Assembly: GCA_020091685.1 (NCBI GenBank) | Contig: CM034609.1 | Span: 22,331,204 to 22,395,203 of the forward strand | Origin: Lutjanus erythropterus | Lineage: Eukaryota > Chordata > Actinopteri > Lutjaniformes > Lutjanidae | Length of the DNA stretch: 64,000 nt | Direction: 5' to 3' | Part shown: in pieces, positions 51,369 to 63,250 of the stretch | Position numbering within the stretch: the stretch's first letter is position 1 | How the letters are laid out: every line of letters starts with the position of its first letter | Program-made: the position numbers and the translations under genes | Notes under the pieces: generated by a model | Told to the model about the DNA's origin: nothing | What the model saw: the letters and a program-made list of their open reading frames with translations, nothing else | Databases searched by the model: none

Positions 51369-52545
51369 CAACCCTAAATTAATTGGGACACTGTAAAACA
51401 CAAATAAAAATGGAATGCAATGATTTGCTAATCCTTTCCAAACTGTATTCTACTGAATACAGTATAGAAACGAGATATTTAGTGTTTAAACTGATATATA
51501 TTATTGTTTTTTGTAAATATACACTCATTCTGAATTTGATGCCTGCAACAAGTTCCAAGAAAAAGTTGGGACAAGGGCACTGAAACACTGGGGAAGTTGT
51601 GGAATGCTCAAAAAACACCTGTCTGGAACGTTTCATTGGTAAACAGGTTAATTAATAACAGATGATAGTATGTTGATTGGGTATGAACAGGGCATCCTTG
51701 AAAGGCTCAGTCGTTCAGTCACAAGCAAGGACGGGACAAGGTTCACTTCTCAGCGCACAATTGCAAGGAATTTATGGATTTAGGGATACAATCCATGATG
51801 TCATTAAAAGAGTCAGAGGATCCAGAGAAAGCTTTGCACGTAAGGCCCAAGGCTGAAAACCAACATTGGATGCCTGTGACCTTTGATCCCGCAGACTGCA
51901 GTGGATTAAAAAGTGACATGTTTACAGAAAGGGTATCACTGTGGTTGTGATATATGCTTTGTCGCTGTATCCGCAAGTTAAGACTACAGTACAAAGTGAA
52001 AGTCACATATAAACAACATCCACAAATGCCAACAACTTCTCTGAGCCCAAGCTCATCTGAGACGGACTGATACAAACTGGAAAAGTGTGTTGTGTCGTGA
52101 TGAGCCCCCGACTTTGTGTCCTCCGGGCTAAAGAGGAAAAGGACCATACAGACTGTTACCAGCAGAAAGTTCAAATGGTAGCATCTGCGGATGTGTTAGT
52201 GCCCATGGCATCATGGGTGACTACCTGCACACCTCGAAAAGGCATCATTAGTGCTGAAAGGTACATACAGGTTTTGGAGCTACATATGCTGCCATCCAGA
52301 TTTTATTATTTTTTTTCAGACGCATTCCTGCATATTTCAGCAAGATAATGCAAAGACACATTCTGCACATCTTACAACACCATGACTTCATGGTAAAAGA
52401 GTTCAGGTACTAGACTGATCTGCCTGCAGTCCAGATTTGTCTCCCATTGAAAATATGTGGTACATTATAATTATTCTGTTATCATATCATATTGTCATAT
52501 AAATACAACAACAGAGACCCCGGACTGTTGATGTGGACTGTGGAC
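51369..52545 (+). pseudogene. Decayed Tc1/mariner transposon with transposase remnants
   Basis: Starts after a TA with 'caaccctaaattaattggga', the same left end as the MITE at 46450-46842. From about 51690 to 52545 the + strand keeps pieces of a DD34E transposase: an early HTH-type region (about 51740-51900), 'VLRAKEEKDH' and 'AERYIQVLELHMLP' (about 52120-52300), a QDNAK catalytic-Asp block (about 52340) and a SPxLSPIEN-like block (about 52430-52450). Frames are broken by stops and indels, an AT-rich insertion interrupts the 3' part, and the right terminal repeat is missing. Inactive. Confidence 0.85.
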
Positions 52546-53940
52546 TGGTTGGCCTTAAGGTACTACAGGTAATTTAAAATAAGGTTTCAATTTTTGAAAT
52601 GACTATAAAATATTTATGATTAATTTTAAAGAAGTCATCAGAACTAATAAACAAACCCATGAGGTTTAAATTATGTATTATTGTTCATTAATCTGTTCCA
52701 ATTTAACATGTATACATAGGAATGACTTGTCTCCTGTTGATCAGAGTTGTGATTTGAGGTTTTAGATTACAAATAGGGTTGTGGCATTCTTAAATTTGGA
52801 AATTGATGTGATACTGACTGAGAATCTTTTTATATCTTAATGCAATACTATACATTCTATAAAGAAAACATAAAAACATAATCTAGAGGACATTATTGAG
52901 GTACACAAAAGTAAAAATGTGCTCAGGTGATTTTTATAGACTCATCTGTTTCCTTGATGAGCAATTTTCAGGCAAGCTTGTTTTGAAAATAATATCTACC
53001 TGAAATACTCACACAATACTTAAAATGCACTGTGTCCTAGAAAAAATGATGGTGATGGTGATTATTATTATTATTGGTTAAATTTTCGTCTAGTGGTGAA
53101 GTAAAAAATACTTAAAGGTTCTCATAGGACTAATATTTGAATTTGTTTCTGAATACTCATCCAGAATATCAATTCTGCAACAACATCAGTCTGTTTGTTG
53201 TGCAAAATATGGCTGCCCAATTTGCTTGTGTAAACGTAAGATTTTGGGATGTACGTTTTAATTCATATAATTCAAAATGATCATTTTATGAACATGAAGT
53301 CAATACTCACAGTTCAATACATGTCTACAATATACGTCTAAAGTGAAGAAAACTGTGTAATTGTGTGACTACATAATAAACCCGGTGACAACAAAAACCT
53401 GACGCACATATTATCATTTAATATTCTCATTAGGCTACCACACATCATTTAGTGATAAGAACGTCATTTCCCATAAGCCCCTGGTAAAAGTCAGGCCGCT
53501 TTAGTGGCTGAATGGACGCTGCAGCCCAATAATGTGTGGGTCCTCCCCCATCTCAGCCAATAGAGACTCTGTTGCTATCACCACTTATATTTTTAGCAAA
53601 TTGTTCAGCACCGTGAGGAACTACAAATATCCCTCCGCCAATTAAACTAGAGCCCGTTGGATAAACTTGGATTTTATATAAGGAAAAAAAAACTCCTAAC
53701 CTTCTTTTGGTATCACTCCTTTTCGATGACGACCATGAATCGAAATCTTTTGTAAAAATTAAGGAGTGACAACTGTTTATTTTTCTTATTTTCTTTAAAT
53801 CATGTAAATGGCTTAAAATAAAAAAAATACATTATCCATGGAGATTACACTAATTATTTACTGACAGCAAAACAGATGCATAAATTCCGTTATATGGGAA
53901 AACATCATAATAAATCAGCAACTACTATAATATGAAGAAA
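52546..53940. other. Intergenic DNA between the transposon relic and the tob2 promoter
   Basis: AT-rich with no exon-like frame. I looked here in particular for phf5a, which lies between ACO2 and TOB2 in mammals, and saw none of its Cys-rich exons. CCAAT-type motifs at 53525-53529 and 53557-53561 probably belong to the tob2 promoter region. Confidence 0.55.
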
Positions 53941-54010
53941 GTAGTCCCTACCGTCACGGGCGTGTGGGCGAGTCACACTGTATAAATACGCCGGGTTGTC
54001 AAACAGTAAA
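53940..54010 (+). promoter_or_regulatory. tob2: tob2 core promoter with TATA box
   Basis: TATAAATA at 53981-53988, preceded by the GC-rich 'cgtgtgggcg' (EGR-like, about 53961-53970) and 'ccgtcacgg'. A start site near 54010-54015 is expected. A TATA-type, growth-responsive promoter fits an immediate-early-type gene such as TOB2. The TATA box is seen; factor assignments are inference. Confidence 0.6.
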
Positions 54011-54245
54011 GTTTCTCTGGACCCTCCATGCAAAGTGTCAGCTGGAGACAAACTGGGGAAAGCCTTTGACCATCTGAGAATTTGGGGCAGCAGTTCAAGA
54101 AATCGTCGGTATTGAGGTGAAAACGTTTACTGGTCAGCATCTGCACCAACGAGTCGACACGTCCGCCGTGAAATCCAACACAAAACAAGGGAATTAAAAC
54201 GTAAACGCAGGAGTACACATCAAGCTAGTGCATCAGTAACGATAG
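54010..54245 (+). other. tob2: tob2 non-coding exon 1 (5' UTR)
   Basis: From the predicted start to a consensus donor 'gatag|gtgagt' (GT at 54246). The next acceptor is at 58182-58183, giving an intron of 3.9 kb. Both boundaries are predicted. It includes a 13-codon upstream ORF, 54028-54069. Confidence 0.55.
54028..54069 (+). CDS. tob2 upstream ORF 1 (13 codons plus stop)
   Basis: ATG at 54028, TGA at 54067-54069, inside predicted exon 1 only about 15 bases from the predicted cap. It may be too close to the cap to be used efficiently. Confidence 0.35.
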   Translation: MQSVSWRQTGESL

Positions 54246-57200
54246 GTGAGTAATTCAATGCTAACCTCTGCATGAAAATGGCTCATTTAATTTAAATATT
54301 CTTTATAGGCGTGTTCATCGATAACAGCATGTTGCTGTGTGTTGGTGTTAGTCTTTCCAGAAGCTTTCTCCATCCATCAAAATGCGCTGACTATAATGAA
54401 TGATTGTCCTGGTTCAGCCACTGAATAAAGACCTTGTTTTGTCGTCTTAGTCCGTTATATATTAGCTGAAGTGGCCCTCTTAAAGTCTGCTCAGCTGTCA
54501 CGTTTATTTTCGTTTTTATTTGTTGTTTGACGGGGCTGTTTATGCTGAGGATGGACCCTCGTCTTCATTGCTCGGTGCACACACTCGGTCGATAGGCTGT
54601 TCAACACTTAATTAGCTTTATAATGTAATTTACAGCGACAATTTGACATGGAGGGATTCTTCACTTGCATGTCAGCTAAACCAGTGTCCTTTCTGCTCCA
54701 GTGCCTTTTGACTGACATATGGCAGTAATCCCCAGGTAGACCCCCCCCCCTGCTCCCTTATTATCTGAGCTTGTTATCAGACATGCAAACCTGGATGATA
54801 TTTTTCTCCAATCTCACGCTCTTCTTGCGTATTTACCTCTATTATTTTGCATCTGGTAAATGTGCAACATATGCCAAATCCAAATACGTCTCTAAATATC
54901 AATCTGTTTAAAGTCCAACCCTGAATTCAACGAGACAAAAGGGGAAAAAAATCTGAATATTCATCTCCTATTGCATTGATTTTATGTATGTGGTGACCAC
55001 TTGGGTTAAGCAGGCCTCCTTCTATACATATATATATATATATATGGTGCTCCTAATCCTCTGTTTTGAGATTTCTAAAAAGGCTTTTGTTTTCATATAT
55101 CTACTGTAGCTCGTCCTTCTTGTAATATCTCTGTAGATCTGCTGCTTAACAGATCAAACCTGACATGGAGTGGATGCTTTGCAGCACACGGTGCCACACA
55201 TTTGCAGCTCTGATAATGAGTCCATGTAAACAAAAATAGCTCTATAGATCCTGCTGCTGCTCTAACCCGCAACAACAGGCCTGTAAAAATGAATCCAGCT
55301 CCTTCGTGCTGTGTAACAAATCTGCAGGCGATGCATATACATTTGAACACGAAGAGGACATTTCTGAACATGAAAGATTTGCATGTTTTTATTGAAAATT
55401 GCAAGCCGTGGTTTGTGATTTAGACCATGCGTTGCTCTCCTGAAGCAGCAAATCTGCACACATTAACTGAACCATACCTCTGTTGTCATTGGATGACATT
55501 GGATTTTGTGTATCTTACTGTTGTCTTTTTATAATGAGAGGTACGAAATGCAGTAGATGTTGTAGGTAGCTTAGCTGTGTGTGTGTATGTGTGTGTCCTC
55601 AAGGTTTTTAGAGATGATGGCTGTTGCAGGTGATGGACTGGAGGACTCCCCTGTGCCCAAAGATGCTTTTGTACAACCACTTTTCACTCAGGTTGTGGAG
55701 CAGAATTTGCACCTTAGATGATGCAAAATGGGGCCCTATTAATAGCCCTTTTGAACAACCCCCATCTTCTCCTTCAATGTCACCTTTTTCCGTGCGATAG
55801 GGGGAATGTAAATCTCGTCTTGAACTATCACTCCAGCAGCCCTTCATCCAGCCTGTGCAGCTTTAGCTGTAATAACATTAGAATTGTCTTTAATCGGAGG
55901 CGTCTTTCTAATCTTAGCTGCTGAATCCCCATCTGGCAGCCAGGGAAGTGAATGTGAGTGAATTGTTTGTGTGCATACTGGGGGAGGGGAGGGGGGGGGG
56001 GGTGATCACACGCACTGCATGGTGGGAAATGGTGTTCTGTGAAGTCGACTAACTGTCCTGCCATTTTACACTTCTTTCTTTGTGACTCTTGTGGCGTTGT
56101 TTATTTTTTCCTCTTTGCATGTGATCTTTCGCTCGGTCTGAATGGACTGTGCCACTGTGTTAAAGCATTAAGCAGGAGGCACTCCGTGGGATCTCATTCA
56201 GATTATAAAGGATTTATGCAGCCCACAACACAGCATCTGCCACATCCATCAGTACATCCTGCAGCTGATAAAACCAAAATATAAAACGTAAAATTGGTCT
56301 GTGCGGCTGGATAAAGGATAGTGGTTGTGTGAATGTGTTTGTGCGCATCTTAACAAACAATATACAGAATGTACATTCAGTGAAACTGTGATATTCTCCT
56401 CTCATCCCTCCTACATGTTCACCCAGGTAACAAATACATTGTATTTTTTATGATACTGTTGAAGTAAATTCCTAAAGGCATTATGGTGGCCTCTCCAGCG
56501 TTTCCCCAAGCTCTTTAAATCCATTTTTAATTGCTCACAATAAATTTGACAAGTTTCTTCTTTAAGTCAATGTTTGCCCTTACAGCTCAGTGTAGAAATA
56601 TGTCAATCCACGTGGGAACATTCACTACTCTTTATGTTAGTCTTGATGGTCGTTGTAGTCAATAGAAGCAACAAAGTCTTCAGTGTTTGCTATATTGACC
56701 GAGACAGCTGAGGTGCAGCTTCCTGAACAGAAGAACTTCTAAGATTGTAACTCTTTTTTTTTCTTTGTTGGTGGTCAGTCTAGCAGCACTGAGGAATTTA
56801 TTTCTTCAGTTCATTGTGTTTACCATCAACAGTGACTCCACATCTACATTAAAAGTGCCAAGTTTTCTCTTTAAGCTGTGACAGAGGTCTCAGATCTGAG
56901 CCAGAACATGTATGGTGGTCAGGATGTGCCTCTCAAATAATTATAAAAATCATTTAGGGCTCAGCTGATACGGATATTGGAGAGAGAAAAAAAATCAGAT
57001 ATCAGTATATCGGCCAATATTCGTCATACAGAATATAATGTATTGATATACATAAGCACACAGCAGTGATCCTGAAATGTGGTAATTTAACTCTTGTGAC
57101 AAACATATGTAATGGAGCCAATAGGGCTGCACGATATGGTTAAAAAAAAAAAAAAAAGTCATATTGCGATTTTTTTGACTGAAATTGCCATTGCAATATA

Positions 57201-58183
57201 ATTAGTGGGAATTAACATTTTAGCATTAGAATTTTAATTTTGATATGGAAAAAAACCCTTAAAATCATGATGATGTGACATTTGTTGGTCTGTAACGTGC
57301 ATGATTTTTTTTTTTTTTAATTTGAAGAACAAGATTTGTATGCCAGCACTACAGTACTTCATTATAATGCTGTTTTGTTTTTACACATTTTTCTTGCAAT
57401 TTTGGTTCTGGTTTTGCTATTTGGAAATTGCACTTAGCCATAGTGCGATTTTGATTCAATTGCGATTAATTGTGCTGCTCTAAGAGGCAGGATATTTTAC
57501 AGTTGATCAATAAAATTGATCTAAAATGATGTCAGGGCACTGAAAAGGTAAACTTTGTTATTTTTGATAAATGAATAACTATAAATTTAAAAAACACAAC
57601 TAGATCAGAATACTTAAATTGAGAAAAATGATCAAATCTACCTAAAATTCTGCCTGTAAAGCTAAAAAATAAAAACAGTCTACATTATGTTCTGTTAAAA
57701 TAATTAGATAGTGGCAAATCAGACAACATATATGCCACTCCCTAAATATAAACATAGACAACATGATATACAGTTCACTGAACTGATACATTGGGATTGT
57801 GCAAATGTTGTTAGTCACTGAAAATGCTTTAATTAACAGCATGTCTTGACTATGATGTAATTTGTGTGTTTGTTTGTTTTTTTCTTTTTAAACTACAATG
57901 ATTCTAAAGACTTCCCGATAAAATCAATACACAAGTTTCAGCATATTTAAATTCCTTTGGTGGTCAGATAAAAAAAAATGAATATCAATAATAGTTGCTT
58001 AAATGTATAAAATTTATAGCAAACATCTAAAAAAGTCTGTTTATTCTGGTGGCACACTCCAGACCCCGTTTGAATAACTGTCTACAGCTGGATAAACATT
58101 TGCTTTTGATCCCTCTCCCTTCAAATCTTCCTCTGGTTGTTGTCAGGTGAAATGACCACTTTCTTCTATTTTCTTCTTCACAG
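54246..58183 (+). other. tob2 intron 1, no gene inside
   Basis: Contains a C run (about 54748-54756), a TA run (about 55026-55047), a G-rich run (about 55981-56001), a MITE at 57122-57482 and AT-rich unique sequence. Ends in the acceptor 'ttcttcttcacag'. Short frames only. Confidence 0.55.
57122..57482. mobile_element. hAT-type MITE in tob2 intron 1
   Basis: Left end 'tagggctgcacgatatg' and right end 'ttgtgctgctcta' form imperfect inverted termini. Repeated 'attgcgattt' and 'aattgcgatta' motifs lie inside. A common fish family; non-coding. Confidence 0.65.
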
Positions 58184-58402
58184 TTGGGACGTGAAACCAT
58201 TTTTGCATATTCGTGACGGCAAAAAACGGCCTGCAACCTGCTGCCCCCACGCCTTCGAGGTGCCTTTACCATGGTGACACTAAAAGATTCATACACTTTA
58301 CAATAAGCCAGAGGAAGAACCCCCCGGTCACAGTTGCATTGCCTCACTCTCAGCATCATCTTGATCAGTTTGCTCCCACGACGGCGCTGACCCGGTGCAG
58401 CC
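58184..58402 (+). other. tob2: tob2 exon 2 leader (5' UTR part)
   Basis: From the CT-rich acceptor (AG at 58182-58183) to the tob2 ATG. It includes the upstream ORF at 58271-58306. No other ATG lies between that ORF and the main start. Confidence 0.6.
58271..58306 (+). CDS. tob2 upstream ORF 2 (11 codons plus stop) with strong start context
   Basis: ATG at 58271 in the context ACCATGG, close to the optimal Kozak sequence and better than the main tob2 start (GCCATGC). Stop TAA at 58304-58306, 96 bases before the tob2 ATG. If the leader is as predicted, most ribosomes should meet this first, so Tob2 synthesis would depend on reinitiation. Confidence 0.5.
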   Translation: MVTLKDSYTLQ

Positions 58403-59614
58403 ATGCATCTGGAAGTTAAGGTCGCTCTCAACTTCATCGTGTCCTACCTGTACAACAAGCTGCCTCGGCGTCGAGCTGACCTGTTTGGCGAGGAGCTGGA
58501 GAGGATACTGGTGTCCCGTTTTGAGGGTCACTGGTACCCTGAAGCCCCTCTTCGGGGCTCTGCCTTCCGCTGCATTCACCTGGGAGCACCGAGGGACCCC
58601 GTGGTGGAATTGGCCGCCAAGAGAAGTGGACTGGACACGGAGGAAGTGCGTGCAAATGTTCCTGCAGAGCTCAGTGTTTGGATTGACCCTTATGAGGTCT
58701 CCTACCAGATTGGAGAGAAGGGGGCAGTGAAAGTTCTCTACTTGGAGGACCCTCCAGGTCTCGGCTGTGACAGTGAGAGGGCTGGGGGGGTGATCAGAGA
58801 GGGTAAAGGAGATCCAGATGCGGAAGAGGCCAAGAGTCTGGGCTTCAACCCAGATGCTCAGGTGTTCGTGCCAATTGGAAGCCAGGCGTCCCCTGCCCTG
58901 ATGCCATCGCTCTCCAGCTCTCCCACGCCTCTGTCCACCCAGTCCTGCCCAGGGCTCTTCAGCTACCCCAGCTCCAGCACGCCCACCGACCCTGCTGCCC
59001 ACTCCTCCAACACCTCTACCCCTTCTCCTCCCAGCGGTGGACTGCCCTACCTCTCCACTCAGCAGCCACCCTCCGCTCTTCCCGCTGCCCGCCCTCAGCC
59101 CATCACATTCACCACCGCCAGCTTTGCCGCCACTAAATTTGGCTCGACCAAGATGAAGAAGTGCAGCGGGGCCGGCTCGGCGGCTAGCTCCGCGGTCGTC
59201 ATACCTCCTGCCCAGAGGATGCTCTCCCGCTCTCCCACCACCATCTCGGCGCCGGAGCTGCTCAAGCACAAGCCCCTGTCGCTCTCCTTGCACTCCCTCG
59301 GAGGTCCCATCGCCAGCCAGCTGTCCCCCAACGCCAAAGAGTTTGTCTACCCAGGATCCCCGGGCCCCCTTTACTTCGACGCTGACACCCAGCCCATGCA
59401 GCCTCATGCCAGCCCATTCCAACCCCCCCACACTGTTAGCACCCACCCGTCCTTCGACCCTTTCTCCAGCCCTCCCCCTGCCCAGAGCGTGGGCATCATC
59501 GGCAGCAACGGAGGAATCCCCTACATGGAGAAGCCACCGTTTGTTGAGGGTTTAGGAAGCTACAACCTGCAATATCCTAGCCAGTCCTTCCAGCCTGTTG
59601 TGCTGGCCAACTAA
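58403..59614 (+). CDS. tob2: Tob2, BTG/TOB-family antiproliferative adaptor, 403 aa, single coding exon
   Basis: Adaptor linking the CCR4-NOT deadenylase (through CNOT7/CNOT8) to poly(A)-binding protein, promoting mRNA deadenylation and slowing cell-cycle entry. The BTG/Tob domain fills about residues 1-115: [17 protein letters not shown], box A with [16 protein letters not shown] (42-57), and box B with [16 protein letters not shown] (92-107). PABP-binding PAM2-type motifs are [10 protein letters not shown] (148-157) and [12 protein letters not shown] (307-318). Other conserved blocks are [21 protein letters not shown] (233-253) and the end [17 protein letters not shown] and [11 protein letters not shown] favour TOB2 over TOB1, as do the neighbours. 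Human TOB2 has 344 residues; most of the extra length is a Ser/Pro/Thr linker at about 160-230. The start is the first ATG of the conserved [11 protein letters not shown] terminus. GC content is far above the surrounding DNA. Confidence 0.96.
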   Translation: MHLEVKVALNFIVSYLYNKLPRRRADLFGEELERILVSRFEGHWYPEAPLRGSAFRCIHLGAPRDPVVELAAKRSGLDTEEVRANVPAELSVWIDPYEVSYQIGEKGAVKVLYLEDPPGLGCDSERAGGVIREGKGDPDAEEAKSLGFNPDAQVFVPIGSQASPALMPSLSSSPTPLSTQSCPGLFSYPSSSTPTDPAAHSSNTSTPSPPSGGLPYLSTQQPPSALPAARPQPITFTTASFAATKFGSTKMKKCSGAGSAASSAVVIPPAQRMLSRSPTTISAPELLKHKPLSLSLHSLGGPIASQLSPNAKEFVYPGSPGPLYFDADTQPMQPHASPFQPPHTVSTHPSFDPFSSPPPAQSVGIIGSNGGIPYMEKPPFVEGLGSYNLQYPSQSFQPVVLAN

Positions 59615-61830
59615 GCCTTCATTTGTAATGATAACAATTGTTGTAGGGGGAGGCGGATGGAGGACAATGACGCTCCAGATATTTTCAGTTTTTCTAACAA
59701 ATTGTTCTAATACTAATACAAGTTAAGAATTAGTTTTACTACAAAGATTTAAAATACCACGTCCACTGAATAGTTCATGTGATTTGTTTTGTTCCTCCAA
59801 CCTGCCCCACCCTGCCCTTTTGTCCAGTGCTGTTAGTCATCATGTTCTGTGTGTTGGCTTTGATGATAGGAGCAGGTGTGGGGAGGGGGCTGAGTTCCTT
59901 TTCTACCTTGAGTCGTTGCCAATCTTTTTCTGTTTATTATTTTTGCATTGAATGTTAATGCGAGGGACTTTATTATCTTTTTTTCTTTCTTGACTTGTAG
60001 TTTAATGGACCCGGCTCTAGTATAGCTCCATTTTGCACTGCACTGTCATGCTGTGAAAAAGGACCTCGCCAAGTCCTGCAGGGAACGACGGCTGTGGAAA
60101 GCTCAGCACTTTGCTCTGCAATCTGCTCTGCCCTACTTGCCACAAATACAGAGAGGGGGGCTCTGCTGTCTCTGCGTGAGTGTGTCGTCCTGTTCTGTTT
60201 TGTTGTGGCTCAGCGTGATGATTTGTACGGTGGGCCCGTTACCCTTGAAACGCTCTCGTGCACAGCCGCAATTTGACTCTGTTGTTGTCTCTGGGTGTAT
60301 GTTGGAGGTAGTATATCGTCAGCTGGGATGTGTACATGACGTGTGTTTAAATGAAATGAGAGCAGTGGAGGGAGCAGAGAGGGCGCATCGGGATGTGATG
60401 AAGTGGAATGTATTGTACCTGTCAGGGGCAACTGCGGCTGGGAAGGTCGGGGAAACCTTGGTGAATGTGAAAAGCAAATACATTTTTGCGTTTTAAGATG
60501 ATAACCATGTCCTGATCCCTCAATTATACACACGGGGTTGTGAGTTATGGTTTCATACATGTATTCAAATGCACGCACACATACGCAGAAATGTGCACAT
60601 ATTCCAGTCAGCAGTGTGTGTATGTGAAGGTGAACAGGCAGCGAAGGAGGTGAGGGGGAGGGGATGCAGCAGTTAAGCAGTAGGGATTGTGATAAATGGC
60701 TTAGCATGACTTTGACTATGAAGGAGAGGTTTTCCTCTGCATGGAGAGAAGAGAGGAGGGAAGACGGGAAGAAAGAAAGGAGAGAGGGAGAGAAGCAGCT
60801 CGAGGGTTGTGTTGCCTCGGTGGCGTCCAGGCTGTATTGGCTTAGAGAACGACGCTTTAAAACCCAGAGCACGTTTCTGGTGAGCTTAAATGGTATTGAA
60901 GCCAAACGCTCACACTATTCTCTCCCTCCTCTTGAAATTCTTCGGTGATCTTTGCTCCTCTGGCCGTCCACAAAGACAAAAACAGAATATACATACTGCT
61001 CGGGTCACTTTGCCGCTTCCTCTCCCAGTTGCGGTGATGAGGACAAAGATACAAAGATGAATGTTCTGTACTGGTGTGTGGCTTGTCAGATCTCTGGATG
61101 TTTGCCGTGTCTAACTATGGTTTGTTTACCAGCCGGGTCCATGTGATTGTCGGTTAGTCACTACAGGGAAGGGTAAACCCCCGAGATGTCCATTTGAGCC
61201 GTCCAGCACTTTATTACTGGGCTCCTGATGCTGTCATGAGCGCTAAACCATTCCTTTGCTCTCTTGTTTGCTAATGGCACATTTTATTCAGCGGTCACGA
61301 AATGCTTTAGAGATTCAAACAGGAGCTTAATTTGTATTCAGATGCATCACACCAGTGAGGAGATGCTGTCCGTCTTATCCGTTTATTCGAATGTTTTCTA
61401 GACTTGTAACCCATAAGTGTTTTTGTATAAGACAAAACGAGGACCCTTGACTTGTGTTCACGCTGGTTTTGCAATGTGACAGCTCGTCATATGCATGCAA
61501 GTTTTCTTTCTTTCAGTTTTCTTTTCAAGGGAATGGGTGGGGAGATACACATCTCTGTAAATGTTATGATCGTGAGGGAAAGATGCATTTATAATTTTTG
61601 TTTTGTAATTTATTTCCAATACTTCTATATTTTTGTTTTTGCAAATGATCACTTAACATTTGTATGAGTAAGACAAGTCCAGGAATATGTATATAAAAAA
61701 GTTCTTATGTTCAGATTCTTTGTTTAGTTTCTTACATGCTGAGGTTATTTTTTCAGAAAATAACATGAATATATGCAAACTGAGACAAAAATAAAAGATG
61801 TACAGAATAAAGTATTGAATGTGTATTGTA
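59615..61830 (+). other. tob2: tob2 3' UTR (proximal form)
   Basis: No gene-like frame is convincing here, although open stretches up to 231 codons occur on the minus strand. The region is partly GC-rich (60050-60950), unlike ordinary intergenic DNA in this window. A-rich and ATTTA-like motifs become common after 61580. Confidence 0.55.
61790..61811 (+). terminator. tob2: Pair of proximal tob2 poly(A) signals
   Basis: AATAAA at 61790-61795 and again at 61806-61811, followed by GTGTATTGTACCTTG, a GT-rich downstream element. Gives a 3' UTR of about 2.2 kb. Confidence 0.6.
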
Positions 61831-63244
61831 CCTTGTACAGCATTTGTCTAATAAGACGGGTAAATGTATTCATTCTTCAAGTTGGATTTGGAGTTAGAGA
61901 TGTGAATGTTTACAGTGGGTTTGTGTAGGAAAAGATGGCTGATCACTTTCTCTGTGCTCCCAGGGCAGTCTGATAACACTACCCCATAAGGCAGTACATT
62001 TAAACCAAAAATCTCCACCTTTCAGATTAATTTGAGTGCAATGCTCGTCCTCCCTTTTTATCTGAATTCACTGCGTACTGTGCAGCCACCAATCCTATTT
62101 TTTTTTTTTCTGAGAAATTGTCCGTTGCTGTTAATTTCCCCCTCTTTTTCTAAACTACTACAGTAACCCACCTATATTCAGATTTACATAAACAAAATGT
62201 CTTTTAACCTTCCTCATATCATATTTCCTATAAAATTAAACTTTTTTTCACCTTATTTTTATCTTCTCTCCATCAGCCTGGTCCTTTGGTCCTGATACTA
62301 TAGCCATATCCCAGACTGTCTTTGCTTACACAGATGCTCACCCCTCTCCAGTGCAATGTAATGCCATAATTTTAAAAAAACCACCCTGAAGGATTCAAGG
62401 GGTAACTACCTCTCTGCACCCTGGAAAAAAATTCCAATATATCTCCTCAATAGGAAGACAGTGTTACAGCAGGTTTGGAAAGATGAAGGAAATGAATGTT
62501 GCTGTGAATGTGATTCTGATCTGTTGTCAGTCAACCCTGTTTGAGATGGCCTGTGGAGACTAAATGAGGGGGGGAACTGCTCATTATGTTTAAAAATCTT
62601 AGAGATTTTCAGTCACATGCATGTCGAAAATGTCTCCTTTTTTTTTTTCCACATTTGTCAATTATTCAGTGCAAAAGAGGCGTGTTAAATTTCCTCCGCA
62701 TACAAATCGGGCTCTTGAGGTGAAAGATCTGAGGACGTGAATGATTACTGTAAGAGCTGGTTTCCCCTCGCATATTTAACCATTAACACGGCTTGTGTTT
62801 TCCACTTAAAGAACAGATAAGTGCTGTAAACGCACCACAACTCGACTCTAAACGCAGGCTATTCTCTAATCAGGGTTGAACATAAATGAAGAGGAAAAAC
62901 AAGAATTTTGTATTCTGATGTCCTTTGCTTATATCGACGTGTGCGTTTTATTTTGCACTTTGGAATATTTCATTGTCATAAAAGAAGTTTATTTTCTATG
63001 TAAAATTTAACATTTAAGAGTAAAATAGATATAATTAAAAGTTCAGATGATGTATAAATATAGTGCTTTCTTTCCTGCCTGTATTTTATTATTTTTCCTA
63101 TTTTGTATCTGATCTGTACACCCTGTAGATGTGTAATGAATCTTTCACTACTGAAATGCAATGACCTGTTTTCTGTGCTACCCCTCGGGATTGGGGAGTT
63201 ACTACTGCAGTTTCTTATTGTATCAGATTCTTTTTTAAGTTTGT

Positions 63245-63250
63245 AATAAA
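63245..63250 (+). terminator. tob2: Candidate distal tob2 poly(A) signal
   Basis: AATAAA followed by a T/G-rich stretch (about 63280-63320). It would extend the 3' UTR to about 3.65 kb. The 62930-63240 stretch upstream has no repeat signature and could be conserved UTR. Use is inferred. Confidence 0.45.

Noticed and set aside
58328..59446. 372-codon open frame on the minus strand across tob2
   Set aside because: It is antisense to the GC-rich, clearly conserved tob2 exon. Gly/Arg-rich composition is what codon bias of tob2 gives on the opposite strand; no family is recognised.
58403..59614. Alternative call tob1
   Set aside because: [24 protein letters not shown] and the QPVVLAN end match TOB2; TOB1 differs at these places.
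60053..60496. 147-codon plus-strand frame downstream of tob2
   Set aside because: In the 3' UTR, Cys/Val-rich with no recognisable domain and no leader or promoter of its own.
60210..60905. 231-codon minus-strand frame downstream of tob2
   Set aside because: Lies in the tob2 3' UTR, low-complexity Ser/Pro/His-rich composition, no splice or homology support.
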